Positions 46,644 through 57,690 of a DNA stretch of 64,000 nucleotides are shown piece after piece. This stretch comes from Pictodentalium vernedei. Lineage: Eukaryota > Mollusca > Scaphopoda > Dentaliida > Dentaliidae. The position numbers and the translations under genes are program-made. The stretch covers positions 179,702,596-179,766,595 of the forward strand of contig CM062288.1 of the NCBI GenBank assembly GCA_031216915.1, read 5' to 3'. A model generated the notes under the pieces. The model saw only the letters and a list, made by a program, of their open reading frames with translations. It ran no database searches and was not told the origin of the DNA. Each line of letters begins with the position of its first letter. Within the stretch, counting starts at the first letter, position 1.

Positions 46644-49600
46644 TTTTTAGCTCACCTGAGTGAAGCTCAGCGGGAGCTTTACTGATCGTGATCCATCCGT
46701 CGTCCGTCGTTAACTTTACATTATCGACTTCTCCTCCTAAATCACTAGCCCACTTTTATTCAAATGTTGGCTAAATATTTATTACCTAATGCCAATTCAG
46801 ATTTGTTCAAATGAAGTTGCCCCTCCTCCTGGGTGGGGCCACGCCCCCAAGGGACACCAAAATCTTTGAAAATCTTCTCAAGAACCAGCAGTAGCAGACA
46901 CTTGATATGTGGTATGCAGTTTCCTTTTGAGGTGTAGACTCAGATTTGTTCAAGAGAAGTTCGAGGGATAATATTTGGCGTTGTTATGGGAGGGGCAAAA
47001 ATTTTGGCCCCGTCCTAAATTTCTATTTTCTGAACCGAGAGGCCGATTTGAACCAAATTTAATGTGAGGACTTATTGGGTCATAAGTACTTGATTTATGC
47101 CAAAAAAAAATTTTCCCGCAGGCCCGTGGGAACCTTAGGAGCTGAAAATAGAAAAAATTTAAAACGCCTATATCTGCAAAACTGCACGGCACTGAGAAGT
47201 TTTATTTGGTGTAAAGCTTCCTTAGGACCAACAGAAAAGATTGGTAAAAAAAAATTGCTATCGGTTTTATCATAGGGTAAGGTTTCGAGACTTTGAAAAA
47301 GTGCTGAGTCAGCACTATTTAACACTGTAGGCAATGGGAAAAACATTAAAGAATCTTCTTTTTCTGATTCACTGGTCAGAATCCTTTCATACTTGGTATA
47401 CAACATCAATAGGGGAGTCAGATTCAAGTTTGTTCAAATCGAGCCCCTGGGTTCATATTTGGGCTCCCTATGAGAGCCCGAATTTTAACATAGTGCAATA
47501 TGAGGATTATTCTTTAAAAATCTTCTTCTTCAGATCCACCAGGCAGAATTCTTTCATATTTGGTATACAACATCTGTAGGGGGGTCAGATTCAAGTTTGT
47601 TCAAATCGAGTCTCTGGGTTCATATTTGGGCTCCTTATGGGAGCCCGAATTTTAACTTAGTGTAATATGAGGATTATTCTTTAAAAATCTTCTTCGTCAG
47701 ATCAACCAGGCAGAATTCTTTCATATTTGTTATACAACATCTCTATGGGGGTCAGATTCACATTTGTTCAAATCGAGTCCCTGGGTTCATATTTGGGCTT
47801 CCTATGGGAGCCTGAATTTTAACTTGGTGCAATATGAGGATTATTCTTTAAAAATCTTCTTCTTCAGATCTACCAAGCAGAATCCTTTCATATTTGGTAT
47901 ACAACATCTCTAGGGGGTTCAGATTCAAGTTTGTTCAAATTGTGTCCCTGGGTTCATATTTGGGCTCCCTATGGGAGCCCGAATTTTAACTTAGTGCAAT
48001 ATGGGGATTATTCTTTAAAAATCTTCTTCTTCGGATCAACCAGGCAGAATTCTTTCATATTTGGTATACAACATCTCTAGGGGGGTCAGATTCAAGTTTG
48101 TTCAAATCGAGTCCCTGGGTTCATATTTGGGCTCCCTATGGGAGCCCAAATTTTAACTTAGTGCAATATGAGGATTATTCTTCAAAAATCTTCTTCTTCA
48201 GACCCACGAGGCAGAGTCCTTTCATATATGGTATACAACATCTCTAGAGAGGTCAGATTTAAGTTTGTTCAATTCGAGTCCCTGGGTTCATATTTGAGCT
48301 CCCTGTGGGGGCCCGAATTTCAACTTGGTGCAATATTAGGTCTATTCTTTAAAAATCTTCTTCTTCAGATCCACCAGTCAGAATTCTTCCATATGTGGTA
48401 TACAACTTATCTAGGTGTACCAGATTCCTGTTTGTTCAAATCGAGTTTCTGGGCTTATATTTGGGCTCCCTGTGGGAGCCTGAATTTTAACTTAGTGCAA
48501 TATGAGGATTATTCTTTACAAATCTTCTTCTGCAGATTCCCCAATCAGAATCATTTCATATTCAGTATAGAACATCTTTAGGGAGCTCAGATTCAAGTTT
48601 GTTGAAATCGAGTCCCTGGGTTCATATTTAGGCTCCCTATGGGAGCCCAAATTTTAACTTGGTGCAGTATGAGTATTATTCTTTAAAGATCTTCCTCTTC
48701 AGATTCCCCAGTCAGAATCATTTTATATTTGGCATACAACATCTCTAGGCAGGTCAGATTCAAGTTTGTTCAAATCGAATCCCTGGGTTAATATTTGGCC
48801 TCCCTATGGGAGCCCAAATTTTAACTTAGTGCAATATGTGGAATTTTCTTTAAAAATCTTCTTCTTCAGATCCACCAGTCAGAATCTTTTCATATTTTGT
48901 ATATAACATCTCTCTGGGGGGGTCAGATTCAAATTTGTTCAAATCGAATCCCTGGGTCAATATTTGGGCTCCCTATGGGAGCCCGAATTTTAACTTAGTG
49001 CAATATGTGGAATATGCTTTAAAAATCTTCTTCTTCAGATCCGCCAGTCAGAATCATTTCATATTTGGTTTACAACATCTCTAGGGAGGTCAGATTCAAG
49101 TTTGTTCAAATCGAGTCCCTGGGTTCATAATTGAGCTCCCTGTGGGAGCCTGAATTTCAACTTAGTGCAATATCAGGTCTATTCCATAAAATCTTATTCT
49201 TCAGATCCACCAGTCAGAATTCTTCCATATTTGGTATACAACTTATCTAGGGGCACCAGATTCAAGTTTGTTCAAATTGAATTCCTGGGTTCATATTTGG
49301 GCTTCCTATGGGAGCCCGAATTTTAACTTAGTGCAATATGAGGACTGTTCTTTAAAAATCTTCTCCTTCAGATTCACCAGTCAGAATGATTCAGGTTTGG
49401 TATACAACATCTCTGGGGGGGAGGGGGGTGTGTCAGGGGTCAGATTCAAGTTTGTTCAAATTGAGTCCCTTGTTTCATCAGTTATGGCTTTCAAACTGCA
49501 GTGGCGTAACAATGCTTGGAAATTTGGAAATGCTTATCTATAGCTGGGAGAATTGGATCCAGTTGGCAAGACATATGCTATTATAATGATTATCTGACAT

Positions 49601-49736
49601 GGACACCTGAATTTACTTTCATGATGTCATTCCTCTGTGGTGTTGATGAACCATAACGAGCTGAATGTGATCCAAAATACTTCTTTGAACCACTTTGTCA
49701 GATGAGCGATTTAAGGCCACGTGGGGCCTCTTGTTT
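46644..49736 (+). mobile_element. Family A element, copy 6, the most homogeneous array
   Basis: The head is TTTTTAGCTCACCTGAGTGA with AGCTCAGCGGGAGCTTTACT and CCGTCGTCCGTCG. The left block runs to about 47340. Twelve core units follow; the GATTCAAGTT landmark falls at 47421, 47588, 47754, 47922 and 48089, a period of 166-168 bp. Units keep CCCTATGGGAGCCCGAATTT and TTTAAAAATCTTCTTCTTCA with few changes, implying recent amplification. The tail is CTTTGTCAGATGAGCGATTT, AAGGCCACGTGGGGCCTCTT. Frames across the array are repeat translations. Confidence 0.88.
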
Positions 49737-49740
49737 AAAA

Positions 49741-50384
49741 AACTCATCAAAAAATTTGAAATACCAGCAGCCAAGCACATTAAACATAGATACAGGTGGT
49801 AAGATATAAAAATATGAAAAAAATACCAAAAAATTGGAACAAAAATGGCTGCCATTCAGCCATGTTTAATTTTTTTCTCCAGAATTTGACATGCATCATA
49901 TTTACATAATGTATGATTAATGTTAAAAATTTGAAATGCCAACGGCCAAGCATCTCGGAGATAGAGTGGTAAAGTATAAAAGTATGAACAAATACGAAAA
50001 TATTACAACAAAAATTGCCGCCATTCAGCCATCTTTAATTATTTTTTTACAAAATTTGACGTGCATCATATTTTCATAATGTCTGATTAATGTTAAAAAT
50101 TTAAAGCACCAACATCCAAGCATTCTGGAGATACAGGTGGTAACAAATAAAATATGAAAAAATACAAAAAAATTACAACAAAAATGGCTGCCATTCAGCC
50201 ATCTTTATTTTTTTTTCTACAACATTTGACGTGCATCATATTTTCATAATGTCAAAGTAATGTTAAAAATTTGAAACATTCAACCATTTCGAAGATACAG
50301 GTGGTAACAGGACAGACAGACTGATAGACAGACGGAGTGCAATCCATAAGTCCCCTCACCATAAACCATGGGGGACTAAAAATC
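49741..50384 (-). mobile_element. Family E element, reverse orientation
   Basis: On the minus strand it starts TTTTTAGTCCCCCATGGTTT then GTGAGGGGACTTATGGATTG and CACTCCGTCTGTC. The core has three to four ~170-bp units with ATGGCTGAATGGC(A/G)GCCAT-like and ATGATGCACGTC blocks. It abuts family A copy 6. The same head in plus orientation occurs at 63368. Confidence 0.75.
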
Positions 50385-50540
50385 AGTATTAGTAAGTTGG
50401 AGAGTCCAACAGTAACTTGTTGCTGCTCAGTGGTTCTCTCCAGGTACTCTGGTTTTCTCCATTTGTAAAACTGTCCAACTTTACATGACTCTACCTGTTG
50501 GAAGTATCTTTAAACCCCAGTAAATAAATACATAGAGGAT
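50385..50540 (+). repeat. 3' fragment of the SINE body
   Basis: GCTCAGTGGTTCTCTCCAGG, TTTGTAAAACTGTCC and the AGTAAATAAATA tail match the 3' part of the other SINEs. The head is absent. Confidence 0.65.
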
Positions 50541-51097
50541 ATCTAGTGTTTTTGAGTGGATACCGAAAATTATCTCATGAGTGACCGAGACAAATTTTTA
50601 TAAATAAAATATAAGGCCACACAAAGTAGATCTTCTGTTTCTCAGGCCATTATTTGTGAAATTGCATGCGGGTGAGCGTTTTTTTTATTTTATTTTTTAT
50701 TTCTGTAATTTCTTCTTTGCCATCAAAAGTTCATGTTCTTGGTTCAAGTTTTAGGCCTCATAATATACAGAATAGCATGGGTGGTGATGTACTTCGTCCC
50801 TTAAGTGCAAGAAGGCTTTACAATGCTAAAGCATTGCAAAGCCTTCTTGCACTCAAGGGACAAATTCATCAATTTTTTAACTTAGGTAAAATATCAGACA
50901 TAAACCATTTAATTTTTATTTTTTTTAAGTTTAAATTGGTTATAAAAAGAGAGCATGCGGCAGCCAAAAGGACCATGTGGGAGGGCCTGAGAAACAGATT
51001 TTTTTATTTTTTTAGGCCTAATATATAATATATAAAATAACCATTTGTCTCGGTCACGAGTGGGATAATTTTCGGTATCCACTCAAAAACACTAGAT
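50541..51097. mobile_element. Foldback element with central palindrome
   Basis: The ends ATCTAGTGTTTTTGAGTGGA then TACCGAAAATTATC are repeated inverted at 51062-51097. Inner matches include GACCGAGACAAAT / ATTTGTCTCGGTC and TCTGTTTCTCAGGCC / GGCCTGAGAAACAGA. At the centre 50796-50826 pairs with 50831-50861 across TAAA with two mismatches (core GTGCAAGAAGGCTTT). There is no coding capacity. Confidence 0.8.
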
Positions 51098-51433
51098 TTT
51101 CTTTTTATTATACGCTTTTTATAAGAATCTGATCATTCCTATCGATAATTCCACTTGTTTCAACCTTGAATTGATGCATGAAAGTAAACAGCTGATGCGC
51201 ATTGATACACGAAATTGATTTGTTCGATACTCCGAACAGGTAGCATCTTGCAATATGATTCAGCTGGCAGGTTTTATGCACCAAATCAAGGCAAATACAT
51301 GTTGAATTAATGCTGAAAATGATCAGTATCACCTCAAAAACACTAGATTTTCTTTTCATGACACATTTTTAGAACAAATTGATCATTTCCAGTGATAATT
51401 TGACTCGTATTCACTTTGAAGTGATGCTTTGAA
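51082..51433 (+). repeat. Direct repeat, ~250-bp spacing
   Basis: CTCAAAAACACTAGATTTTC begins at 51082 and 51333. Similarity continues (CTGATCATT / TTGATCATT, TTGAA(T/G)TGATGC(A/T)T) for about 100 bp. The first copy overlaps the right end of the foldback element. Confidence 0.65.
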
Positions 51434-51439
51434 AGCCAC

Positions 51440-52201
51440 CATTTTGATTCATACTGTGAATGTGAAAATTTCTATATCTTCACAATGGGGGATACGATTT
51501 CTATCTTTCTGCAATTTTTTCGATAATCTATCGTTTAGAGTATAATAAACAATAAGTTCACATATGGTAGCTATGGGTCATTGGAATCCATCGCGGCCTT
51601 GAAGGTATTTGAAAATGGATTCTTCACCTCAAAGTTTGTTGTCTTGTTGAGGAACTTTCTCTTGCTTTGATTGCCTTGTTGACAAATTGCAGGTACAAAA
51701 AGAAACTCTCCTTAGACCAAATGGTAGAATTAGTCCTGACTGGGATCTTCCAGTCATTATACCCACCACACACTCTTTTGTGGAACAATAAGGGTGGGGT
51801 GAATAACTAGAAGACATGTTTGTACAGGTCTTTGAAAGTGCTTAAAACTTTTTGAATTTTGAAATTGAAATTCTGTGCCCTTGTAAGTGCCAGAAAAATA
51901 AACAAGTTCTGGAAAGTTCTGAAAGACATATTGGGGTAATTACTTGTACACTGAGTCAAAAAAGAAAGTATAATAGAAACAAATGTGAAAAAAATAGCAT
52001 AAAGGATGAAATATAATAGTTCTAATGTTGCATGTTTGTGGACAAGAAGTCGTGCAAAGAGTTTAATGACATGTTTGTTGTCCACCCAACCATATAAAAT
52101 TTTGCTACGGATTTCAAAATAACTCATGCTACCCGAGAATGTTAAATTGAATGGGTGACCGACGATTTTCTTTGTGTTATGTTGTGCTAGAGAGCCTGGG
52201 T
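51440..52201. other. Intronic DNA, no feature recognised
   Basis: The minus-strand frames 51629-51817 and 51807-52127 show no domain I recognise and no splice context of the dynein gene. Confidence 0.5.
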
Positions 52202-53583
52202 TATCAGCTCACCTGACTGAAAGTCAGGGTGAGCTTTTCTGATCCATTTTTGTCTGTCGTCCGTCATCTGTCGTACGTCATGAAGGTGGTGTTTGGGTCA
52301 TTTTCTCCCAAGCTACTGGCTGCAGTTCAATGAAAATTCACATGAGTAGCAGTTATATAGGGGCATTTGGGTTTTTCTTCAAATTGGGTTTCTGCTCATA
52401 TTGAGGAGGGGGCTGGGGCCAAAATGCACAAAATTTTTTAAAATCTTCTTCTCATGAAACAGCCGTAGCAGAGACTTGATATTTGGTATGCTGCTTCCAT
52501 TTGAGGTGTAGACTCAAGTTTGTTCAAGAGAAGTTTGATGGGCAATATTTGCCTTGTTTTGGGAGGGGCAAGAATTTTCGCCAAGCCCAAAATTTCTTTT
52601 TTCCAAACCGAGAGGCAGATTTGAACCAAATTTGATATGAGGGCTTATTGGGTCATAAGTACTTAATTTATCCCCAAATTTTTTTTCTCGTCATCCCATG
52701 GGAACCGGAAGAGCTAAAAATAGAAAAAAAATAAAACGCCCATATCTCCAAAACTACACAGCACTGGGAATTCTTATTTGGTGTGAAGCTTTCTTAGGAC
52801 CAACAGAATGGAATGGACAAAAAAAATTGCTATCGGTTTTATCATGGGGTACTTTTTTGGGACTTTGAAAAAGTGCTGAGTCGGCATTTTTTAACACCGA
52901 AGGTAATGGGAAAAACATTTAACACTACTTTTCTCCCAAACCACTTCTCCAAAAGCTTTCAAATTTCACATATAACATCATTGGAAGATTGTTTCACATG
53001 TTTATTGAAATCAATTCCCTGAGTCCATATTTGGGCTCTCAATGGGAGCCCAAATGTTTAAATTAGTGCAGTATGAGGAATATTCTTTAAAAATCTTCTT
53101 CAGATCTTCCAATAGGAATCTTTTGATATTTGGTATGCAGCATGCTTAGGGAGGTGAGATTCAAGTTTGTTCAAGCCAAATCCCTGGGTTCATATTTAGG
53201 CTGAAAATTTGGGGTCCCGGTCCGGACTTAGAAATTTTGGACCCAAATCAGGAAATTAGTTTTTTTGTTTTTTATGCGTTTTGGTTAGTTTTAAGAAGAA
53301 GAAAACAAAATTTTAGTCTGAAAATATTTTGTTTGGGACTTCGAAAATTTCCGAACAAAAATAAATCTGTTTTTTATGCGTTTATCTCAATTTTGGGACG
53401 TAAAAGTGCAGGAACTGAAAATAGAAGGAAAATCCTGTGTATTGTGTAGGCACAATCACTTCATCTAGTTGGTATATGCTTTTCTTACGAGGGGCGTATG
53501 CAGCTTATTCAAGTCAAGTCCCTGGTTTGATATTTAGACTACCATGTCAGGTGAGCGCCCTAAGGCTCCCGGCGCCTCTTGTT
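52202..53583 (+). mobile_element. Family A element, copy 7, short core
   Basis: The head is AGCTCACCTGACTGAAAGTC then AGGGTGAGCTTTTCTGATCC, an almost perfect hairpin, then GTCGTCCGTCATCTGTCG. The left block is full length but only two to three core units follow. About 53200-53450 holds sequence not seen in the other copies. The tail is CATGTCAGGTGAGCGCCCTA, AGGCTCCCGGCGCCTCTTGT; its 3' hairpin has changed on both sides (GGCTCC/GGCGCC). Confidence 0.82.
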
Positions 53584-53623
53584 GAGAAAACACGCTACTT
53601 TTTGTCTCTCAACATTTAAAAAA

Positions 53624-54632
53624 ATGCCAAGGTTAACCAAAAATCAGAGGTTGCATGCCATTGGTATGCATAAGGCTGGGATACCTCCAGATGAGCTCGC
53701 TGCTGAGTTCAGAGTCACTGTGGCCACTATTTACCGTCTCATTGGAAGGTAGAGAACCACTGGATCTACTGCCGACCGACCGCATTCAGGTTGACCAAGA
53801 GTTACGACCCCTGCACAAGACTGACACATCAGGATGGCTCACTTGCAGGATCGCTTCCTTCCAGCAACGAGGACAGCAGCGATTACTCCTAGTAGAACTA
53901 ACAATAGAATCAGTGCACAAACTGTCTGCAACAGACTCGCTGAACACGGCATCTGAAGTAGGCATCCATACCACGGACCAATCCTTACCCAACATCATTG
54001 TACCATCAGAATGGAATGGGTACGTTAGCGTGTTTGCTGGACTCAGCAGTGTTGGAGCACAGTTCTTTTTAGTGATGAATCACAATTTTGTTTACAGCGC
54101 ACTGATGGTAGGGCAAGAGTGCATCGCCGACGAGGAGAACGTTTTTTATGCTTGCGTGCGGGAATGCGACTGTTTTGGCGGGGGTAGTGTAATGGTTTTG
54201 GCAGGAATTTCCTTGCACCATTGAACACAGTTGATCTCCATCGATGGTAATCTGAATGGACAGTGATATAGGGAGGAAATTCTTAACGCTGTTGTTGTCC
54301 AATTGTTCAACGGTAACGTCGGATTGCAGTTATTCCAGCAATACAGTGCCCGATGTCATGTGGCGTGTATCTGTCATGACTTTCTTGAGCAGAGCATTGA
54401 ACTTCTTCCCTGGCCTCCACTTTTGCCAGATTTGTCGCCATTCGAGCATCTTTGGGATCAATTGGACCGTCTGGTATGACTTCATGATCTTTAGACATTA
54501 GGCGATTTATGTAATGTTCTGAGGCAGAAGTGGAATGCAATACCACAGAGTGACATTCAGAAACTTATCAGGTCCATGTGCATTCAGTGTCTTGCCATCC
54601 AGGAGGCAAAGGGTGGACATACACGCTATTGA
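53624..54632 (+). pseudogene. Tc1/mariner transposase, inactivated
   Basis: From ATG 53624 it reads MPRLTKNQRLHAIGMHKAGI then PPDELAAEFRVTVATIYRLI, the N-terminal helix-turn-helix. Later come NRISAQTVCNRLAEHGI, a VLFSDESQFCLQRTDGRARV stretch (around 54060-54120, the second catalytic Asp) and GERFLCLRAGM. Near the end is FEHLWDQLDR (about 54440-54470). The reading ends IQEAKGGHTRY-stop at 54630. The span equals ~336 codons, the normal Tc1 length, so this is a nearly full-length copy. A one-base frameshift after YRLIGR and several TGA stops at former CGA (Arg) codons kill it. Terminal inverted repeats were not found. Confidence 0.85.
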
Positions 54633-54850
54633 CTGCAAGTGTGAACTTTTCATTTCACCCCATGTCTGAATTGCGATGTCCTGATGTGACGCTGGCAAAG
54701 TAAGAACATGAAATTATGCAAATTCATACAGCTAGACTTGAAATATGAATTTACAATAATTTGTTTGGGATTAAAGTCGATAATACTAAAAAAATTGCTC
54801 TTCAGAGTTTATTATACTTTCTTTTTTCAGTATATATGTGTACTTTTCAG

Positions 54851-55395
54851 CCTTTTAGAGAGCTTCCCAAGGATCACTGTTTCATGCAGGTAATTATTGA
54901 ATTGAGAAAAATGTAGTTTACACATCACAAACACACAACAAAGCTCATAAGTATTTATTTATTGGTGTTTAATGACACTTTTGACAGCCAGGGTCACCTC
55001 AGGTCAGACAGTTTTACGGGTGGAGGAAGCCAGAGAGAACCACTGAGCAATAGCGAGCAGCTGTCAGACTCCCCAGCATACTAACTCCACACAAGCAGGG
55101 TTAGCATTTGTTGAAGACAGTTGCACCTTCGATGTGCAGTAAGTCTTAGTGCACAGCACCACCATGCCCCCCACATGGGCAATCAGGATTAAGTGCCTTG
55201 CCCAAGGACAGAACACAGTTACCCCTGGTGGGGATCAAACCGTGGACCTCTCGGTTTGAAGTTCAGTGCCATAACCACTGAGCCACCGCACCCCCCCCCC
55301 CCCCTCCCATGAGTATTTGTGATGTGTAAACTACATTTTTCTCCATTAAATACTTACCTACACAAAACAGTGATTCTTGGGAAGCTCTCTAAAAG
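54851..55395. repeat. Large inverted repeat whose loop holds a SINE
   Basis: 54851-54931 (CCTTTTAGAGAGCTTCCCAA ... TAGTTTACACATCACAAA) pairs with 55316-55395 at about 85%. A shorter palindrome, GGGAAGCTCTCT/AAAAGAGCTTCCC, sits at 55379-55403. Without the SINE the loop would be only a few tens of bases. Confidence 0.85.
54957..55307 (-). mobile_element. SINE with tRNA-like head, minus strand
   Basis: On the minus strand the head is TGCGGTGGCTCAGTGGTTAT then ACCGAGAGGTCCACGGTTTG with ATCCCC (A and B boxes). The body CTGTCCTTGGGCAAGGCACT onward, including GGTTCTCTCTGGC and TAAAACTGTCTGACC, matches the other SINEs; the tail is AATAAATAAATAC. The target duplication is CAT(A/G)AGTATTT at 54946-54956 and 55308-55318 (one mismatch). 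A poly-C run of about 15 abuts the head at 55291-55305. Confidence 0.9.
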
Positions 55396-55403
55396 AGCTT
55401 CCC

Positions 55404-57426
55404 ATGGATCAGTGTCTTATTGGTTTGAAATACATATGCAAATAACAGTGTTTCAGTGTGAATACTGGAACTTATATCAGAACATTAGAGATGATTAAAA
55501 TGATTCTGGGGAAAAGTACTTGAAAATTCCTCAGAAAAGTCCCAGAATTTTCTTCTATGTGTTGTGTGAGTATGATAATTGGAACATTGCTGAGGCCAAA
55601 AAAAACCAAAACATCTATGTTTCCGATTTGTTGGCCAGAAAAATTGAGGTTGGTAGGTTTTTTTTAAACCATCCCACATAGCTCCAGAGTAGTTTTGAAA
55701 TGGAAAATTTGCTTAAACGTTGATGAATTAGGGACTCATTTATTTTATTAATAAAGATCCTGTCAAGCTGTTTGAAAGGAAAAAAACTGTTAGAAGGTTC
55801 CTCAATGTTCTGTCTATTAATTCCATTAATGATAATCATATTGCTTGGCACAGACTGAAAAGGTACCAATATGCAGTCCTGTGCCCAATTCACCCTCGGC
55901 AGTTAGCAGTGCTGAGAAAAATGCGGTGGTAGCAATGCACATCATCGGCAAAAAAATTATGCCGACCCTAAAAATTTTATTGAGTGAAAGTCGCTCATTT
56001 AGTTGATTGTAACCCTAAATTTCCATCAGACTTCAACTGTGAATTTTAAACCTATTTTTTAGTTCAAGCTTTCAAAATTACATGTAGAAATAAATATATC
56101 AACAGTATAAGTGTGGAGCAAGTGTCAAGTTCCAGTTCAGCAATGGAAACTGCAAGTGATACACCGACGAATATTTTAGGCCTTCAATGCTTCATCGTTG
56201 GTGTTGACAGGTCATGAATATTAATGAATAACGTGCCGAGTTTCATGTATTGATACGGAGAGCCCCAAATCTTGGCCTACTCTCTTGAAAATGTCATTGA
56301 CACAAGTATAGTGTACAAGTTTCTTCTTTAATTCCATTCAAACATATACATAGAAGTTATTGACAGTGTCTAGCAGATGCATAGATATTGCATTTAAGTG
56401 AAGAATGTGGCCATTTTGGTAATTCAGGTAATTCAACATTTGTTTTATTTCTGTCACAAACCACATGGCGCATCCCTCGTCAATCATCTATAATCACATC
56501 TCAAGATTGTTCTCTGATTTTCAACCAATCACATCCCACATCATAAATCACTGACAACACTTCATCCCAAACATAACCCACATGCTTCCTTGTTTCAGTT
56601 GTTCTTCAGAGGATTGTTTCAATAGATTAATCAACTTCACAATCAGTTGGTTTTCTTCTCTGTTCTCAAAAAATATTGCATTCTCCAGATAAACATCGCT
56701 GCGACATCATGATAACAGTTGTTCTTAGGTTTGCGCCCGTCACGATTGTTCCAGGTTGGGAACTCTTTTCCAGGTCTGTCAGCAAACGGAAACAGGTATT
56801 TTTTTTTTTTTTTTTGCCTGATTTGTTTTTATTATCAAAGGTCTTCACAATTCCTTTAAAAAATCTTGGAATACTGGTCCCAAAACATCCTTTAAAATCT
56901 TTTTTTCTAACTTTAAAATGTCTTTGAAAGTTTTGGAATTTACTTCTTTAATTTGTGGAATATTCTCTGCAAATTTCAAACTTCTGTTTAACTATATGGT
57001 TTCACTTTAGCACCTCCCCCTCCCCCACACCTCAACCTCTGAAAATTTTGTTCATAAATTTTCAGTTTGCAGGTGGGGGGGAGGGGGGGGGGGGGGATTC
57101 TGTTTTGTTGGTAAAATTTTGCAGAATGAAAGGAAAATTATCAATATTTTGCACAAAACATACGTTCTTAGACTGAATTTTAGGTAACTAAACCATTTTG
57201 GATTCCATGACTAGAAATGTGGTTTCCCAATCTGAAAGCTGTCAAAACATTTTTTTGGTCCATCCGAAAATTTTGGACTCCACTGGCAAAAGGCTTTCTA
57301 TACCCTGTTTGTTAATTCAATATGGTATCATTAGCACATACAAATTTTAACAGTTATATGTTTAAAATTGAGTAATGTTTATAAAACAACAATTTTGTAC
57401 TAAACTTATATTTTGCTTCTATTTAG
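55404..57426. other. End of intron 3, no gene recognised
   Basis: It is AT-rich with a poly-T run at about 56799-56815 and a G-rich run at about 57074-57097 (GGTGGGGGGGAGGG and further G). No repeat family from the window and no exon-like frame is seen before the acceptor at 57425-57426. Confidence 0.55.
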
Positions 57427-57614
57427 GTCTGGCACAGTCAGGATCATGGGGCTGTTTTGATGAATTCAATCGAATAGATTTACCTGTGTTGTCTGTAGCA
57501 GCACAACAGATTTACATTGTTTTAAATGCAAAGAAAGAGAGAAAGAGAGATTTTATTTTCACTGATGGAGATAATGTGGATTTAAATCCTGAATTTGGCA
57601 TATTTTTAACAATG
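57427..57614 (+). CDS. DNAH5/DNAH8: Axonemal dynein heavy chain, exon with AAA1 Walker B
   Basis: It completes the split Gly codon and reads [20 protein letters not shown] then [20 protein letters not shown]...[20 protein letters not shown], ending in phase 0 before donor [15 protein letters not shown] is the AAA1 Walker B with Asp and Glu intact. The family continues with NPGYAGRQELPENLK; no exon encoding that is found in the remaining 6.4 kb. Adding the four exons gives 765 bases, exactly 255 codons, with matching phases at all three joins. Confidence 0.96.
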
Positions 57615-57690
57615 GTATGAATTTTTTATTGAATGGTTTTGTGTATTTGCCCTTTATCCAATGCATTAAATTGTTAAGACTGGGTTTTTA

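Noticed and set aside
47340..49400. CRISPR-like array
   Set aside because: The units are direct imperfect ~167-bp satellites with no short repeat/unique spacer alternation, and the genome is animal.
47334..49586. Open frames of 66-137 codons across the family A arrays, such as 48168-48581
   Set aside because: They are translations of the ~167-bp tandem unit (SLFKSSPWVHIW-like repeats), occur in every array, and have no domain, start context or splice logic.
53655..54224. A 189-codon plus frame, the longest in the window
   Set aside because: It is an out-of-frame reading of the Tc1 transposase relic. The true frame starts at 53624 and shows the helix-turn-helix and DDE motifs.
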